Source: Bacillota bacterium | GTDB taxonomy: Bacteria; Bacillota; Limnochordia; DTU087 | DNA: 34,082 nucleotides | Assembly: GCA_012510855.1 (NCBI GenBank) | Contig: JAAZHE010000207.1 | Coordinates: forward strand, 1 to 34,082 | Direction: 5' to 3' | Notes under the pieces: model-generated | What the model saw: only the letters and a program-made list of their open reading frames with translations | What the model was told of the DNA's origin: nothing | Databases searched by the model: none | Part shown: positions 9,907 through 20,088 of the stretch, one piece after another | Layout: each line of letters opens with the position of its first letter | How positions within the stretch are numbered: the stretch's first letter is position 1 | Made by a program: the position numbers and the translations under genes

Positions 9907-9937
9907 GTCATGGGCGACTAAGCCAGCCGCCCATGAC
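9907..9937 (-). repeat. Perfect inverted repeat in the livJ-livH intergenic region (likely mRNA 3'-end stabiliser or attenuator)
   Basis: GTCATGGGCG / CGCCCATGAC, 10-bp perfect stem with 11-nt loop and no U-tract on either side. Confidence 0.75.
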
Positions 9938-9982
9938 TAACTCTGACTCCTAAGCAACTACCTAATTTATGTCACTACGGTA

Positions 9983-11140
9983 TTACGGTTCGACTCGCTC
10001 CACAAACTCATATCCGCCTTCAACAACCTTGAGGATCACTGCACTCTTGACCGGATTGCGGTTCTCATCCAGGGTGAGTACACCGGTGACCACATGCAGG
10101 TCCTTGGTCTGGGCCATTGCATCCCGGATGGCGGTCCGAGCTGCGGCGATATTCCGAGAGGCAGCAGCATCCCCTGCCCGCTCGATGGCATTAAATAGTA
10201 TCATAGCTGCATCATAACCCAAAGCGGCGAAACCATCGGGATCCTTGCCGTACTTTGCCCGGTAGTTTTCCACGAACCGCTGAGAAACCTCGTCTCCTGC
10301 ATCAGGATGATAGTGGTTGGTAAAGTAGCTACCGTAGACTGCATCTCCGCCGATTTCAAACAGCTTGGGAGAATCAAATCCATCGGGACCGAGGATGGGC
10401 TGATCCATTCCCAGCTGCCGCATCTGCTTAGCAATCAAGCCTGCTTCTGTGTAATAGCCCGGCACATAAATTGCCTCCGGCCTCTGGGCCCTGATCTTGG
10501 TCAGCTGAGCCCTGAAGTCCTGGTCACCCTCGCTGTAGGACTCCTTAGCCACGACCTTGCCGCCTAGGCTTTCAAAGGTCTCAACGAAGACTTCCTCCAG
10601 GCCTCCGCTGTAGTCATTGGTCCGGGCAGTGAGGACTGCAACTTCCCTAACGCCTAAGGAGTTATAGGCAAAATTAGCCATGATCCTGCCCTGTACCGGG
10701 TCGATGAGACATGCTCGGAAAACGTAATCGCCGGCCTGGGTAACCTTTTCTGCTGTGGAAGTGGCGGTGATCATAGGCACCTTCATCATCTGGGCAATCT
10801 GGCCGCCAACGATGCTGTTGGCTGTTACTACTGCCCCGATGATGGCATGGACCTGATCCCTGGAGATTAGCTTCCGGAAAGCATTGTTGGTTTCAGTGGC
10901 ATCAGCCTTGTTATCTTCGATGATCAGCTGGACTTCCCGACCGAGGATGCCGCCCTTGGCATTGACTTCCTCAGCAGCCATAACCACAGCGTCAATCACC
11001 GATAGACCATAGGTAGCTACTGGACCGGTTGTAGGACCTACTACCCCAATCTTGAAGGGTTCAGCCGCCCCCACCCCCAGTGCCGCGGTCATCACCATTA
11101 CCGCAGCTAGTACGATTGACAGTACTCTTGATTTCGACAC
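9983..11140 (-). CDS. livJ: Branched-chain amino acid ABC transporter substrate-binding protein
   Basis: signal peptide, 'FKIGVVGPTTGPVATYGLSVIDAVVMAAEEVNAKGGILGREVQLIIEDNKAD'; first gene of the liv operon. Confidence 0.95.
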   Translation of the reverse strand: MSKSRVLSIVLAAVMVMTAALGVGAAEPFKIGVVGPTTGPVATYGLSVIDAVVMAAEEVNAKGGILGREVQLIIEDNKADATETNNAFRKLISRDQVHAIIGAVVTANSIVGGQIAQMMKVPMITATSTAEKVTQAGDYVFRACLIDPVQGRIMANFAYNSLGVREVAVLTARTNDYSGGLEEVFVETFESLGGKVVAKESYSEGDQDFRAQLTKIRAQRPEAIYVPGYYTEAGLIAKQMRQLGMDQPILGPDGFDSPKLFEIGGDAVYGSYFTNHYHPDAGDEVSQRFVENYRAKYGKDPDGFAALGYDAAMILFNAIERAGDAAASRNIAAARTAIRDAMAQTKDLHVVTGVLTLDENRNPVKSAVILKVVEGGYEFVERVEP

Positions 11141-11216
11141 TTCAACCCCTCCGTTCTTCCCCCAGGGGCGTGCCAGATTGTGCAGTTCATCCCTGGGCCG
11201 CAGATATTTACTGCCG

Positions 11217-11245
11217 ATTATAGCTCAGCAACCGTCGGGTGTCAA
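11217..11245 (-). promoter_or_regulatory. Consensus sigma-A promoter for the livJHMGF operon
   Basis: minus strand TTGACA - 17 nt - TATAAT, exact match to both hexamers and spacing. Confidence 0.93.
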
Positions 11246-11270
11246 GCACAAAATGGCGATTTCCTCACTT

Positions 11271-12086
11271 CTAATGTAAAAAATGTGTCAAAATCAACAC
11301 GAGGATGCCGACTGCCCACGTATAGTACGAAAAAACCCGGAGGGAATAGCGTTTGACCATATTGATCAGTCCTCGGATCGCAGCAAACCCAGACAGGGCC
11401 GCGGCCAGGGTTCCAATCAAGATCGGTCCCCATGTCCCTCGGTTCCAGGCATTAAGCAAATCCCCAACCTGCAGCAAAACGGCTCCGGCAATCACCGGCA
11501 CCGACAGCAGAAAGGAGAACTTGGCCGCATCCTCTCGGGTAAGCTTCCGGGATAGACCAGCACTGATGGTAGTTCCAGACCGGGAAATGCCGGGCACTAG
11601 AGCCAAGATCTGCCAGACACCGATATACAGTGCATCCTTTGGTCTCATCTTGTCCATGGTCTTGGCACCTTCCATCCGGCCTTCCGCCCACCAAAGGAGC
11701 CCTCCCGTTATCAAGAGGGCAATTCCTACGACGCTGACGGAAGAGAAAAGCTCTTCGATGAAATCCTGGGCCAAGAACCCCACAATGCCAGCGGGTAGGG
11801 TTCCGACAATCAGCAAAAAGATCAACCGTCTGCCCGCCTTGACCGGTTCCCCATGGGGCCCTGACCCCACCGGCTGCAGCCCTGCAAAAAGCAGCGCAAC
11901 TTCATTCCACAACGCCGTAATTACAGCAATTAGGGTGCCTAGATGAACCATGACATCAAATGTGAGATTGGGCTCCTTTAGGCCAAATAATTGGCCGAAA
12001 AGGACAAGATGTCCCGAAGAGCTCACTGGGAGAAACTCGGTTAATCCCTGTATAACTCCTAATATAATGGCTTCCCAGATACTCAT
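11271..12086 (-). CDS. uppP: Undecaprenyl-diphosphatase
   Basis: 'GVIQGLTEFLPVSSSGHLVL', 'PGISRSGTTISAGL'. Confidence 0.97.
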   Translation of the reverse strand: MSIWEAIILGVIQGLTEFLPVSSSGHLVLFGQLFGLKEPNLTFDVMVHLGTLIAVITALWNEVALLFAGLQPVGSGPHGEPVKAGRRLIFLLIVGTLPAGIVGFLAQDFIEELFSSVSVVGIALLITGGLLWWAEGRMEGAKTMDKMRPKDALYIGVWQILALVPGISRSGTTISAGLSRKLTREDAAKFSFLLSVPVIAGAVLLQVGDLLNAWNRGTWGPILIGTLAAALSGFAAIRGLINMVKRYSLRVFSYYTWAVGILVLILTHFLH

Positions 12087-12145
12087 CTTTGACAGCGGCC
12101 TAGATAACCGCCCTCACCCCTCTTTCTGTGTTCTTGCTTCCCAGC

Positions 12146-13072
12146 TCAACTTGGGATCAACCGCCTGACCATCCGGGCTAAGTACTTTATGCACGGCAGG
12201 GCAATCAAGGCGGTAGTCATATTGAACAATGCATGTCCGTTAGCTATTTGGCGGACCACATCTTGAGAGCCAGCCTCGAGCAGCCGCAGGAACAAGTCCA
12301 TTACAGGCAGTACCGCCATTACCCCCAAGCAGTTGAAGAGCAGGTCGCCAACGGCAGTCTGCCTAGCCTCTGGGATAGTGCCAATGCTGGCGATTAATGA
12401 AGTCAATACTGTGCCGATGTTACTCCCCAGGACTACGGCGATCCCACCGGAAAGCCCCAGGAACCCTTCCCCCGCCAGGGCCATGACTAAACCGATGGTG
12501 GCACTGCTGCTTTGCAAGATAACTGTAAGTATTATCCCTGCCAGTATACCAGAATAAATGCTATTTTCCCACTCCAAGATGAGATTAGCCAAATACGCCA
12601 AATGGGTTAGAGGCCTTACAGCTGCAGATACAAGTTCTATCCCCCAAAGCAGCCCCCCTGCTCCAGCAACGATGCACCCGACGGCTCCCCACCGGGTGTT
12701 GCGACCGAGGAGGAAGATAACAACCCCCAGGCCAATGGCCCAGGGGGCTCCATTCACCCACCGAAAGGAAATAAGCTGGGCGGTCAAAGTCGTGCCGATG
12801 TTGGCTCCGAGGATAATCCCCAAGGCCTGTTCGAGGCTGAGCAGCTTTGCATCCACCAATCCTACAGCCGCGGCAATGGTAGCGCTGCTGCTTTGGGTAA
12901 GGGCTGTAGCTACTGCCCCTGTGATGAGTCCCCGTGCTGGACTAGCTGTAGAGCGCTCCAGGATCCAGCGGAGCCGCTTTCCAGCAGCTATCCGCAGGCC
13001 TTGAGTCATTGTCTTAAGGCCAACGAGGAAGATCAGAATCCCGAGCACCATGCCTACTGCTGTGCCAACCAT
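12146..13072 (-). CDS. Na/Pi cotransporter family protein
   Basis: duplicated 'TALTQSSSATIAA' / 'VILQSSSATIGLVMALAGEG' motifs with 'GANIGTTLTA' / 'GSNIGTVLTS'. Confidence 0.93.
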   Translation of the reverse strand: MVGTAVGMVLGILIFLVGLKTMTQGLRIAAGKRLRWILERSTASPARGLITGAVATALTQSSSATIAAAVGLVDAKLLSLEQALGIILGANIGTTLTAQLISFRWVNGAPWAIGLGVVIFLLGRNTRWGAVGCIVAGAGGLLWGIELVSAAVRPLTHLAYLANLILEWENSIYSGILAGIILTVILQSSSATIGLVMALAGEGFLGLSGGIAVVLGSNIGTVLTSLIASIGTIPEARQTAVGDLLFNCLGVMAVLPVMDLFLRLLEAGSQDVVRQIANGHALFNMTTALIALPCIKYLARMVRRLIPS

Positions 13073-13145
13073 ATCACCGCCTCCTGGCCCATCCTATGCA
13101 AGGGTCGGACCAAGCAGAACAAAGCTGACAGGGCAGCAACGCGAA

Positions 13146-13171
13146 AGGACGGTGGTTTCACCCACCGTCCT
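13146..13171 (-). terminator. Putative terminator hairpin after ylzJ
   Basis: AGGACGGTGG / CCACCGTCCT, 10-bp perfect stem followed by TTTCGCG on the minus strand; short U-tract. Confidence 0.55.
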
Positions 13172-13191
13172 GGACGCTCGAGCTTAGAGAT

Positions 13192-13413
13192 TTACTGCTT
13201 CCTAGGGAGTAGATTAATGATACTGCCAGGTGCAAGTTCCGGCCTGAGAAAATCCTTCGGATCAGTACTTAAGAGCCTCACAATTCTTCCTTGGCCAAAC
13301 TGCAAGGGTTCAACCAGCATCTGTACCCCCTGCCATTCGAGCTCCATGATGTCTTTGGGCTTTTCTTCTACACCTTCCCAGACAACCTCTGGAGGAATAA
13401 TTGTCCACATCAT
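13192..13413 (-). CDS. ylzJ: YlzJ-like protein
   Basis: '[14 protein letters not shown]', immediately downstream of tepA as in Bacillus. Confidence 0.85.
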   Translation of the reverse strand: MMWTIIPPEVVWEGVEEKPKDIMELEWQGVQMLVEPLQFGQGRIVRLLSTDPKDFLRPELAPGSIINLLPRKQ

Positions 13414-14384
13414 TGCTCTCCGCCTCCTGGACACGGCACGTTCACTTCATGGGAAAAGCTCTGTCCCTGCGGCGGAATCAGCGGCCACACCGTTGGCGAC
13501 GGCCGCTGGTTAGGAGGGCCTTCATCAACCTCTAAGCGAATCATTTCCTCCAGCTTGCTCAAGGCTTGAGCCAAACCGCCGACTTCATCGATCAGACCCA
13601 CCCTCACTGCCTCAGCACCAATGAGAACGGTACCGATATCCCGCATCAGGTCCCCTGTCCGAAACATCAGCTCCCGCAGCTTATCCTCGGGGATAGAGCT
13701 GTTCTCTACAATGAACCGGACCACCCGATCCTGCATCTTGTCCAGGTATTCATAGGTTTGGGGAACTCCCACCACCAGGCCAGTCAACCTGATGGGATGG
13801 ACAGTGATGGTGGCTGATTCAGCGATAAAACTATAGTCAGCGGCTACGGCAATGGGAGCTCCAATGGAATGTCCGCCTCCCAATACCAAAGACACACTGG
13901 GCTTGGACAACCCCTTGATCATCTCGGCGATGGCTAATCCGGCTTCAATATCACCGCCTACTGTATTGAGTATGATCAAGACTCCCTTAATCTCCGGACT
14001 CTGCTCCACAGCCACCAGCTGCGGTATGATATGTTCGTACTTAGTGGTCTTATTGCGGGGCGGCAGCAAAATATGACCCTCAACCTGCCCCACTATGGAG
14101 ACGCAGTGAATGCGGGATACCTCGGGGGCCGGCACTGCCACCTGTCCTACCTGCCTGATGTTCTCCAGTGCAGCCTTCTGCGCCTGGACGGCTGCTTCAT
14201 CCGGCACTTCGGGGCCCGGCTCGATTTCCGGCATCCACGGCTCTTCACTTTCGACCTGCGGTCCCAGACCACCGCAGCCAGAAATATCCATACCCAATCG
14301 GCCTACATCTTTGCCTTCTCCCAGCGGCTTGTCCACCCAGTTCATCCTTCCCGTCATCCGAAATCCACACTGACCATGGGACAT
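13410..14384 (-). CDS. tepA: ClpP-family translocation-enhancing protease TepA
   Basis: '[23 protein letters not shown]', '[48 protein letters not shown]'; exact start uncertain. Confidence 0.92.
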   Translation of the reverse strand: MSHGQCGFRMTGRMNWVDKPLGEGKDVGRLGMDISGCGGLGPQVESEEPWMPEIEPGPEVPDEAAVQAQKAALENIRQVGQVAVPAPEVSRIHCVSIVGQVEGHILLPPRNKTTKYEHIIPQLVAVEQSPEIKGVLIILNTVGGDIEAGLAIAEMIKGLSKPSVSLVLGGGHSIGAPIAVAADYSFIAESATITVHPIRLTGLVVGVPQTYEYLDKMQDRVVRFIVENSSIPEDKLRELMFRTGDLMRDIGTVLIGAEAVRVGLIDEVGGLAQALSKLEEMIRLEVDEGPPNQRPSPTVWPLIPPQGQSFSHEVNVPCPGGGEQ

Positions 14385-14440
14385 CTAGGCATAGAACTCC
14401 CCATTAGTATAACTACCGCTGGATTTTTTATGACCCATCA

Positions 14441-16108
14441 CTAGACTTCCATGATGATGGGCATGATCATGGGCCGGCGCTTTGTCCTTTGATAAAGCAT
14501 TTGGGTCAAACCATCCTTGACGTTACCTTTAATCAGGTTCCACTCGGTGATCCCTTCAGCTTCACACTCTTTGAGAATCCGCTTAACTTCTTCCCTTGCT
14601 TCATCGATGAGCTTTTCCGATTCCCGCATGTAAACAAAGCCCCGGGAGATAATGTCCGGCCCCGCTACAACAGTCCCCGACTGCTTGTCTATGGTAGTAA
14701 CAACAATGAGGATACCATCTTGGGCCAGCTGTTTTCTATCCCGCAGTACGATGTTGCCCACATCGCCAACACCCAAGCCGTCCACCAGCACCTGACCAGC
14801 GGGCACCTTGCCCGTCTTGACAATTCCATCGGAGCGGATTTCGACCACATCACCGATATCGCACAGCAAAATGTTTTTCTCTGGAATGCCCACCATCTCC
14901 GCCAGCTCTGCATGCCGGACCAGCATCCTGTACTCTCCATGGATCGGCATGAAATACCGGGGGCGGCACAAATTGAGCAGAAGCTTTAATTCTTCTTGGC
15001 TGGCATGACCGGATACGTGAACTCCAGAAACAGCCTGATAAATCACCCTTGCCCCCTGCCGGAACAGATGATTGATGGTCTTGCCCACCAACTTCTCGTT
15101 GCCAGGGATGGGCATGGCGGAAATAATTACCGTGTCACCGGGGATGATGTCCACTTTCCGGTGCTCTGCCATGGCCATGCGGGTCAGGGCTGCCATAGGT
15201 TCCCCCTGACTGCCGGTAGTGATTATTACCACCTTGTTGGCTGGATACTTGTCCAGCTCATCAATATCCACCATGATCCGAGGCGGAACCTTGAGATAGC
15301 CGAGCTCACTGGCAATGCTGACAGTATTGATCATGCTACGACCGACGATTCCCACCTTCCGCCCGTGTTTGGCTGCAGCGTCGATGATTTGCTGGATGCG
15401 ATGGATATTGCTGGAAAAGGTAGCTACCAGTATCCTACCCGGTGCTTCATCAAAAACTTGGTCAAAGGCCTGGCCTACCACCCGTTCCGATAGTGTGTAG
15501 CCAGGCCTCTCAGCATTGGTACTGTCGGACATAAGCAGCAAAACACCATCGCGACCAAGCTCAGCAAATCTGTGCAAATCCATTACCGGGCCGCCGATGG
15601 GCGTTTGGTCCAGCTTAAAATCGCTGCAATAGACGATGACGCCTTGGGGAGTGTGGATAGCCATGGCAACCACATCAGCTATACTGTGATTCACATGGAT
15701 AAATTCAACCTTTAAGGCGCCGACTTTAACACTGCCTCCAGCCTTGACCTCCCGCAGGTCCGCGGTGGAAGCCAAGCCGTGCTCCTCAAGTTTCCCCTGC
15801 AACAGCCCCAAGGTCAGGCGGGTACCGTAGATGGGAGCATCGAGCACCTGCAGCACGTATGGTACGGCACCGATGTGGTCTTCGTGACCGTGGCTGAGGA
15901 AAATTCCCCTAACCCGGTGTTTATTCTCCATCAAATAGGTAATATCAGGTATCACTAGATCGATGCCCAGCATTTCCTCCTCCGGAAACATCACCCCGGC
16001 ATCGATTACGATAATGTCATCTTCATACTCCAAGACCCACATATTCTTCCCTATTTCCCCAACACCCCCCAAGGGAATTAGGGAAACCGGTTCCTTCTTA
16101 TTTCCCAA
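14441..16108 (-). CDS. rnj: Ribonuclease J
   Basis: 'LIPLGGVGEIGKNMWVLEYEDDIIVIDAGVMFPEEEMLGID', 'LSHGHEDHIGAVPYVL', 'VSGHASQEELKLLLNLCRPRYFMPIHGEYRM'. Confidence 0.97.
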   Translation of the reverse strand: MGNKKEPVSLIPLGGVGEIGKNMWVLEYEDDIIVIDAGVMFPEEEMLGIDLVIPDITYLMENKHRVRGIFLSHGHEDHIGAVPYVLQVLDAPIYGTRLTLGLLQGKLEEHGLASTADLREVKAGGSVKVGALKVEFIHVNHSIADVVAMAIHTPQGVIVYCSDFKLDQTPIGGPVMDLHRFAELGRDGVLLLMSDSTNAERPGYTLSERVVGQAFDQVFDEAPGRILVATFSSNIHRIQQIIDAAAKHGRKVGIVGRSMINTVSIASELGYLKVPPRIMVDIDELDKYPANKVVIITTGSQGEPMAALTRMAMAEHRKVDIIPGDTVIISAMPIPGNEKLVGKTINHLFRQGARVIYQAVSGVHVSGHASQEELKLLLNLCRPRYFMPIHGEYRMLVRHAELAEMVGIPEKNILLCDIGDVVEIRSDGIVKTGKVPAGQVLVDGLGVGDVGNIVLRDRKQLAQDGILIVVTTIDKQSGTVVAGPDIISRGFVYMRESEKLIDEAREEVKRILKECEAEGITEWNLIKGNVKDGLTQMLYQRTKRRPMIMPIIMEV

Positions 16109-16149
16109 ACAACAACCACCCCTTCGCTAATCACTTTTCCTGCCCTAGG

Positions 16150-17031
16150 TTACACTAAGTTCATTTCTTCCAACACCTTGCGGATGGCTTGAGCTTCTGC
16201 TTCACCGGCTTCAACCAGGGGCAGACGGACACCCCCTACCGGACAGCCCACCATTCTCAGGGCGAGTTTCACCGGGACAGGATTTGTTGTGATAAACAAC
16301 ACTTTAAACAGTGGCAAAAGCTCTGCATTGAGTTTGGCAGCCGTGGCCACATCGCCCTGAAAATACGCTTCCATCATCTTCTTAATCTGGCGGCCAACCA
16401 CATGGGAAGCAACACTGACAACACCACTACCCCCTACGGATAGGATGGGAAGTGTCAAGCTGTCATCGCCGCTGTAGATGGCAAATTCCTTGGGAAGAAG
16501 CCGCCGCAGTGCGGCAGCCTGCTCTAAATTGCCGCTGGCTTCTTTAATAGCCACGATATTGGGAATCTCCGCCAAGCGGGCCATGGTTTCCGGCTGTATA
16601 TTAACTCCAGTCCGACCGGGAATGTTGTAAATCATGATGGGCAGTGAAGTAGACTCAGCCACCGTGCGGAAATGCTGATAAAGACCTTCTTGGCTCGGTT
16701 TATTGTAATACGGCGCTACCAGCATGATGCCATCTACGCCCAGCCGCTGCACTGCCTTGGTTAGTTCTACTGTCGCGGCTGTGCAGTTGGAACCGGTCCC
16801 CGCCAGCACGATTGCATCGCCGCCGACGGTATCTACCACTACCTGAATCAGTTTGAGTTTCTCCTCTGTGGTGAGGGTAGGCGATTCACCGGTAGTCCCA
16901 CAGACAACTAGACCGTCTGAGCCTCCTTCACAGAGCTTTTTGGCAAGCTCAGCCGCCTTATCATAATCTACCTCCAGCTCGCTGGTAAACGGAGTCACCA
17001 TTGCTGTAAGCAATCGTCCAAACTGCGCCAT
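16150..17031 (-). CDS. dapA: 4-hydroxy-tetrahydrodipicolinate synthase
   Basis: '[15 protein letters not shown]', '[16 protein letters not shown]', '[11 protein letters not shown]', 'AIKEASGN'; start likely MAQFGR. Confidence 0.97.
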   Translation of the reverse strand: MAQFGRLLTAMVTPFTSELEVDYDKAAELAKKLCEGGSDGLVVCGTTGESPTLTTEEKLKLIQVVVDTVGGDAIVLAGTGSNCTAATVELTKAVQRLGVDGIMLVAPYYNKPSQEGLYQHFRTVAESTSLPIMIYNIPGRTGVNIQPETMARLAEIPNIVAIKEASGNLEQAAALRRLLPKEFAIYSGDDSLTLPILSVGGSGVVSVASHVVGRQIKKMMEAYFQGDVATAAKLNAELLPLFKVLFITTNPVPVKLALRMVGCPVGGVRLPLVEAGEAEAQAIRKVLEEMNLV

Positions 17032-17048
17032 TGCTGTCTCACACTCCC

Positions 17049-18269
17049 TCAAGTTTCTGGCCTGCTCAGCTGAAATTCACTGTGCAGGGCGTGCACTGCA
17101 GCTTCCACATCCGTTTCCCGCACTAAGCAAGAAATGTTGGCATGGGAGTCAGTGGTCTGATAGATGGTCACCCCTGCTTGTTGGAGGGCAGATACAACCC
17201 TGGCCATCACACCCGGCACTCCCCGCATTCCTGCCCCCACAGCTGACACCTTGGCCATGCCATGCTCAATCTGAACTCCCACTGGAAAATTCCGCAGGAT
17301 ATTCTCTGCCTGTTCTGCCCATTGTTGTTCCAGGATGAAAGAGATCCGATTAGGCGATACATAAATCATATCTAGACTGATCCCTGCTTTAGCCAAACCT
17401 TGAAAAATGGCCAATCCCAGCTCTGATCGGTTAAAATCCGATACCGTTTCCAGCTGGACTTGAACCATGCCGCCTACGTGGGCAATCCCGGTAACCACCC
17501 GGTCGCCCCTGATCACCACTTGACTGGCCGCACTGTGAACTAAAGTCCCGGGGCTGCTGGACCCCGTTGCCCGGATCCTCAAGGGGATATGGCCTTCCAT
17601 GGCGATCTCCACTGCCCGAGGGTGGATCACCTTTGCCCCCAGATGGGCCATTTCCGCAATCTCCCGGTACGTAACGGTCTCCAATCTCCTGGCATGTGGT
17701 TCTACCCGAGGATCAGCTGTCATTAGACCATCGACGTCGGTGTAGATTTCCACCATCTCGGCCCGCAGTGCTACTCCCAAGGCAACAGCACTGGTATCGC
17801 CACTGCCCCGTCCCAAGGTGGTGATTTCACCCTCCCGGGTTGTTCCCTGAAACCCCGCTACAACGGGAATTACACCTCTATTCAAGTATTCCAGGACTCT
17901 GTCGGGCTTCACCTCGATGATCCTCGCAGTGCCGTGGACATCATCGGTTAAGATCCCTGCCTGGCCTCCAGTCAGCACTGCAGCTCGCTGCCCCGCCCTG
18001 ATCAGTTCAGATACCAAGACCGCAGCGGAAATAATCTCGCCACAGGACATCAGAAGATCCAAATCCCGGGGATCCATACCCTTACCGTGATCCACCAGTT
18101 GAAGTAGAGTATCGGTAGCGTAGGGTTCTCCTGATCGTCCCATGGCGGAGACCACAACAACGATTCTGTATCCAGCTGCCTTTGCTTCCTTGATATGTCC
18201 GATGACGAGCTCCCGTCGGGCAGGTGTAGCCATGGAGGAACCGCCAAACTTCTGCACCAGGATATTCAT
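17049..18269 (-). CDS. dapG: Aspartate kinase (DapG/LysC type)
   Basis: '[16 protein letters not shown]', '[16 protein letters not shown]', ACT domains; operon position between asd and dapA. Confidence 0.95.
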   Translation of the reverse strand: MNILVQKFGGSSMATPARRELVIGHIKEAKAAGYRIVVVVSAMGRSGEPYATDTLLQLVDHGKGMDPRDLDLLMSCGEIISAAVLVSELIRAGQRAAVLTGGQAGILTDDVHGTARIIEVKPDRVLEYLNRGVIPVVAGFQGTTREGEITTLGRGSGDTSAVALGVALRAEMVEIYTDVDGLMTADPRVEPHARRLETVTYREIAEMAHLGAKVIHPRAVEIAMEGHIPLRIRATGSSSPGTLVHSAASQVVIRGDRVVTGIAHVGGMVQVQLETVSDFNRSELGLAIFQGLAKAGISLDMIYVSPNRISFILEQQWAEQAENILRNFPVGVQIEHGMAKVSAVGAGMRGVPGVMARVVSALQQAGVTIYQTTDSHANISCLVRETDVEAAVHALHSEFQLSRPET

Positions 18270-18348
18270 ATCCCGGCCCCCTTTTCCGATACTGAACTAA
18301 CCACTCTTAGCTTTCCAAGAGTATAGTACTGCTCAGTCTCGGAAATTG

Positions 18349-19383
18349 TCACACCAGCCCCCGCTTAATGAGTTCTTCCGCAATCTGTACAGTGTTTAGG
18401 GCCGCTCCCTTCCGAATCTGATCCCCTACGACCCAAAGATTAAGTCCAGAGGGAACAGTGAAATCCTCCCGGATCCGGCCCACCCACACCAAATCACCAC
18501 CAGTGGTAAGGATCGGCATGGGGTATTCCTGCTCAGCGGGGTCATCGTACACCTTTATGCCGGGGGCATTTTCCAGAATCTTCCGGGCCTCAGCAGGTGT
18601 AATGGGGTTATCAAATTCCACGTTAATGGACTCAGAGTGGCTTCTCATTACCGGCACTCTGACCGTGGTAGCGGTGATCTTAATACTATCGTCGTGCAGG
18701 ATCTTTTGGGTCTCCCGCACCATTTTCCACTCTTCTTTAGTGTATCCCCCTTCTTCGAAAACATCGATATGGGGTATCAAGTTGAACAACATGGGATACT
18801 TCTTCGCCGCTGAAGGCGAGGGGAATGTCTTAGCTGTGATCTCTTCTCCCCCTTGATACTGAGCCACCTGGTGCTTGAGGTCATCGATGGCGGCCGCGCC
18901 GATGCCAGAAACAGCTTGGTAGGTAGATACCACCACCCGCTTAATCCCAGCCGCGGCATGAAGGGGGGCCAATGCCATCACCGCAATAGTTGTTGAACAG
19001 TTGGGATTAGCAATCAATCCCTGATGCTTTTCCAAATCATCACCGTTGACCTCTGGCACAACTAGAGGTACGTCGTCATCCAAACGAAAAGCACTGGAGT
19101 TGTCAATGACTATTGCTCCATGGTCCCAGGCAGCAGGTGCAAACTGCTGGCTTACCGAACCTCCAGCCATGAAAAAAGCCAGGTCAACGCCGGCAAAACT
19201 CTCTGGGGAAACCTCCTCCACCACCAAGGGCTCTCCCCCAATCTCCATGACCCGTCCCGCGCTGCGGGCTGAAGCCAGCAGTTTCAGGGACTTAATGGGA
19301 AACTGCCGCTCCAGCAAAATATCCACTAGCTCCTGGCCGACAGCACCAGTCGCACCCAAGACTGCAACATTATAGGTTTTCAA
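18349..19383 (-). CDS. asd: Aspartate-semialdehyde dehydrogenase
   Basis: 'NVAVLGATGAVGQELVDILLERQFP', 'NPNCSTTIAVMALAPLH'. Confidence 0.97.
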   Translation of the reverse strand: MKTYNVAVLGATGAVGQELVDILLERQFPIKSLKLLASARSAGRVMEIGGEPLVVEEVSPESFAGVDLAFFMAGGSVSQQFAPAAWDHGAIVIDNSSAFRLDDDVPLVVPEVNGDDLEKHQGLIANPNCSTTIAVMALAPLHAAAGIKRVVVSTYQAVSGIGAAAIDDLKHQVAQYQGGEEITAKTFPSPSAAKKYPMLFNLIPHIDVFEEGGYTKEEWKMVRETQKILHDDSIKITATTVRVPVMRSHSESINVEFDNPITPAEARKILENAPGIKVYDDPAEQEYPMPILTTGGDLVWVGRIREDFTVPSGLNLWVVGDQIRKGAALNTVQIAEELIKRGLV

Positions 19384-19405
19384 GGCTCATCCCCACTCTC
19401 TAGTT

Positions 19406-20029
19406 TTATCTGACTTTCAGCACTTCTCTCCGATCAGCCGCAGAACTTACGGGGACCAGCAGAGGTTGAATCTGCTTACCCTCCAGGGCCAAGCCGGCTG
19501 CTGGCAGAATCAATGTCATGTCTGCCACTAGGGAACGACTCTTACCAAAGGGATCGTCCTGGCCGAAGGGAACCATATAGACATGCTTCCTGTTCAGCAA
19601 CATACCCAGGTTTTTCGCGTTATTGCTCAGACCGTCATTGGTTGAAATAGCTACAAGGACCGGACGCTCATTACGAAGCTGAGCCTTGGCGGCCATCAGC
19701 ACAGCTGAATCTGTAATCCCATTGGCAAACTTAGCCAGAGTATTCCCCGTACACGGTGCGATAATCATCAGATCCAAGAGCTCTTTGGGACCGATGGGCT
19801 CTGCTTCCACCATGGACTGAATGACCTTGTGTCCCGTCATTTTCTCGATCTGCTGGATAAAATCCTCCGCCTTGCCGAATCGGGTATCTAACTTCGCCGC
19901 CGCCTCAGACATGATGGGAATTATAATTGCACCGGCCTCCATCAGGCGCTGCATTTCCGGAAGTACAGCGGCAAAAGTGCAAAAGGAGCCGGTGAGGCCG
20001 AAGCCTATTCTTTTCCCTTTCAACTCCAC
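19406..20029 (-). CDS. dpaB: Dipicolinate synthase subunit B (SpoVFB)
   Basis: 'GKRIGFGLTGSFCTFAAVLPEMQRL', 'MIIAPCTGNTLAKFANGITDSAVLMAAKA'. Confidence 0.95.
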   Translation of the reverse strand: MELKGKRIGFGLTGSFCTFAAVLPEMQRLMEAGAIIIPIMSEAAAKLDTRFGKAEDFIQQIEKMTGHKVIQSMVEAEPIGPKELLDLMIIAPCTGNTLAKFANGITDSAVLMAAKAQLRNERPVLVAISTNDGLSNNAKNLGMLLNRKHVYMVPFGQDDPFGKSRSLVADMTLILPAAGLALEGKQIQPLLVPVSSAADRREVLKVR

Positions 20030-20088
20030 TACTTAGCACCTCTCACCATTGGGATTGGTACTAAGACTCTGGTGTTGGCGTTTCGCTT

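Noticed and set aside
18270-18348. Lysine riboswitch (L-box) or internal promoter between asd and dapG
   Set aside because: Intergenic space is too short for an L-box; only a weak GTGACA-N18-TACTAT promoter-like match and a 5-bp hairpin were seen.
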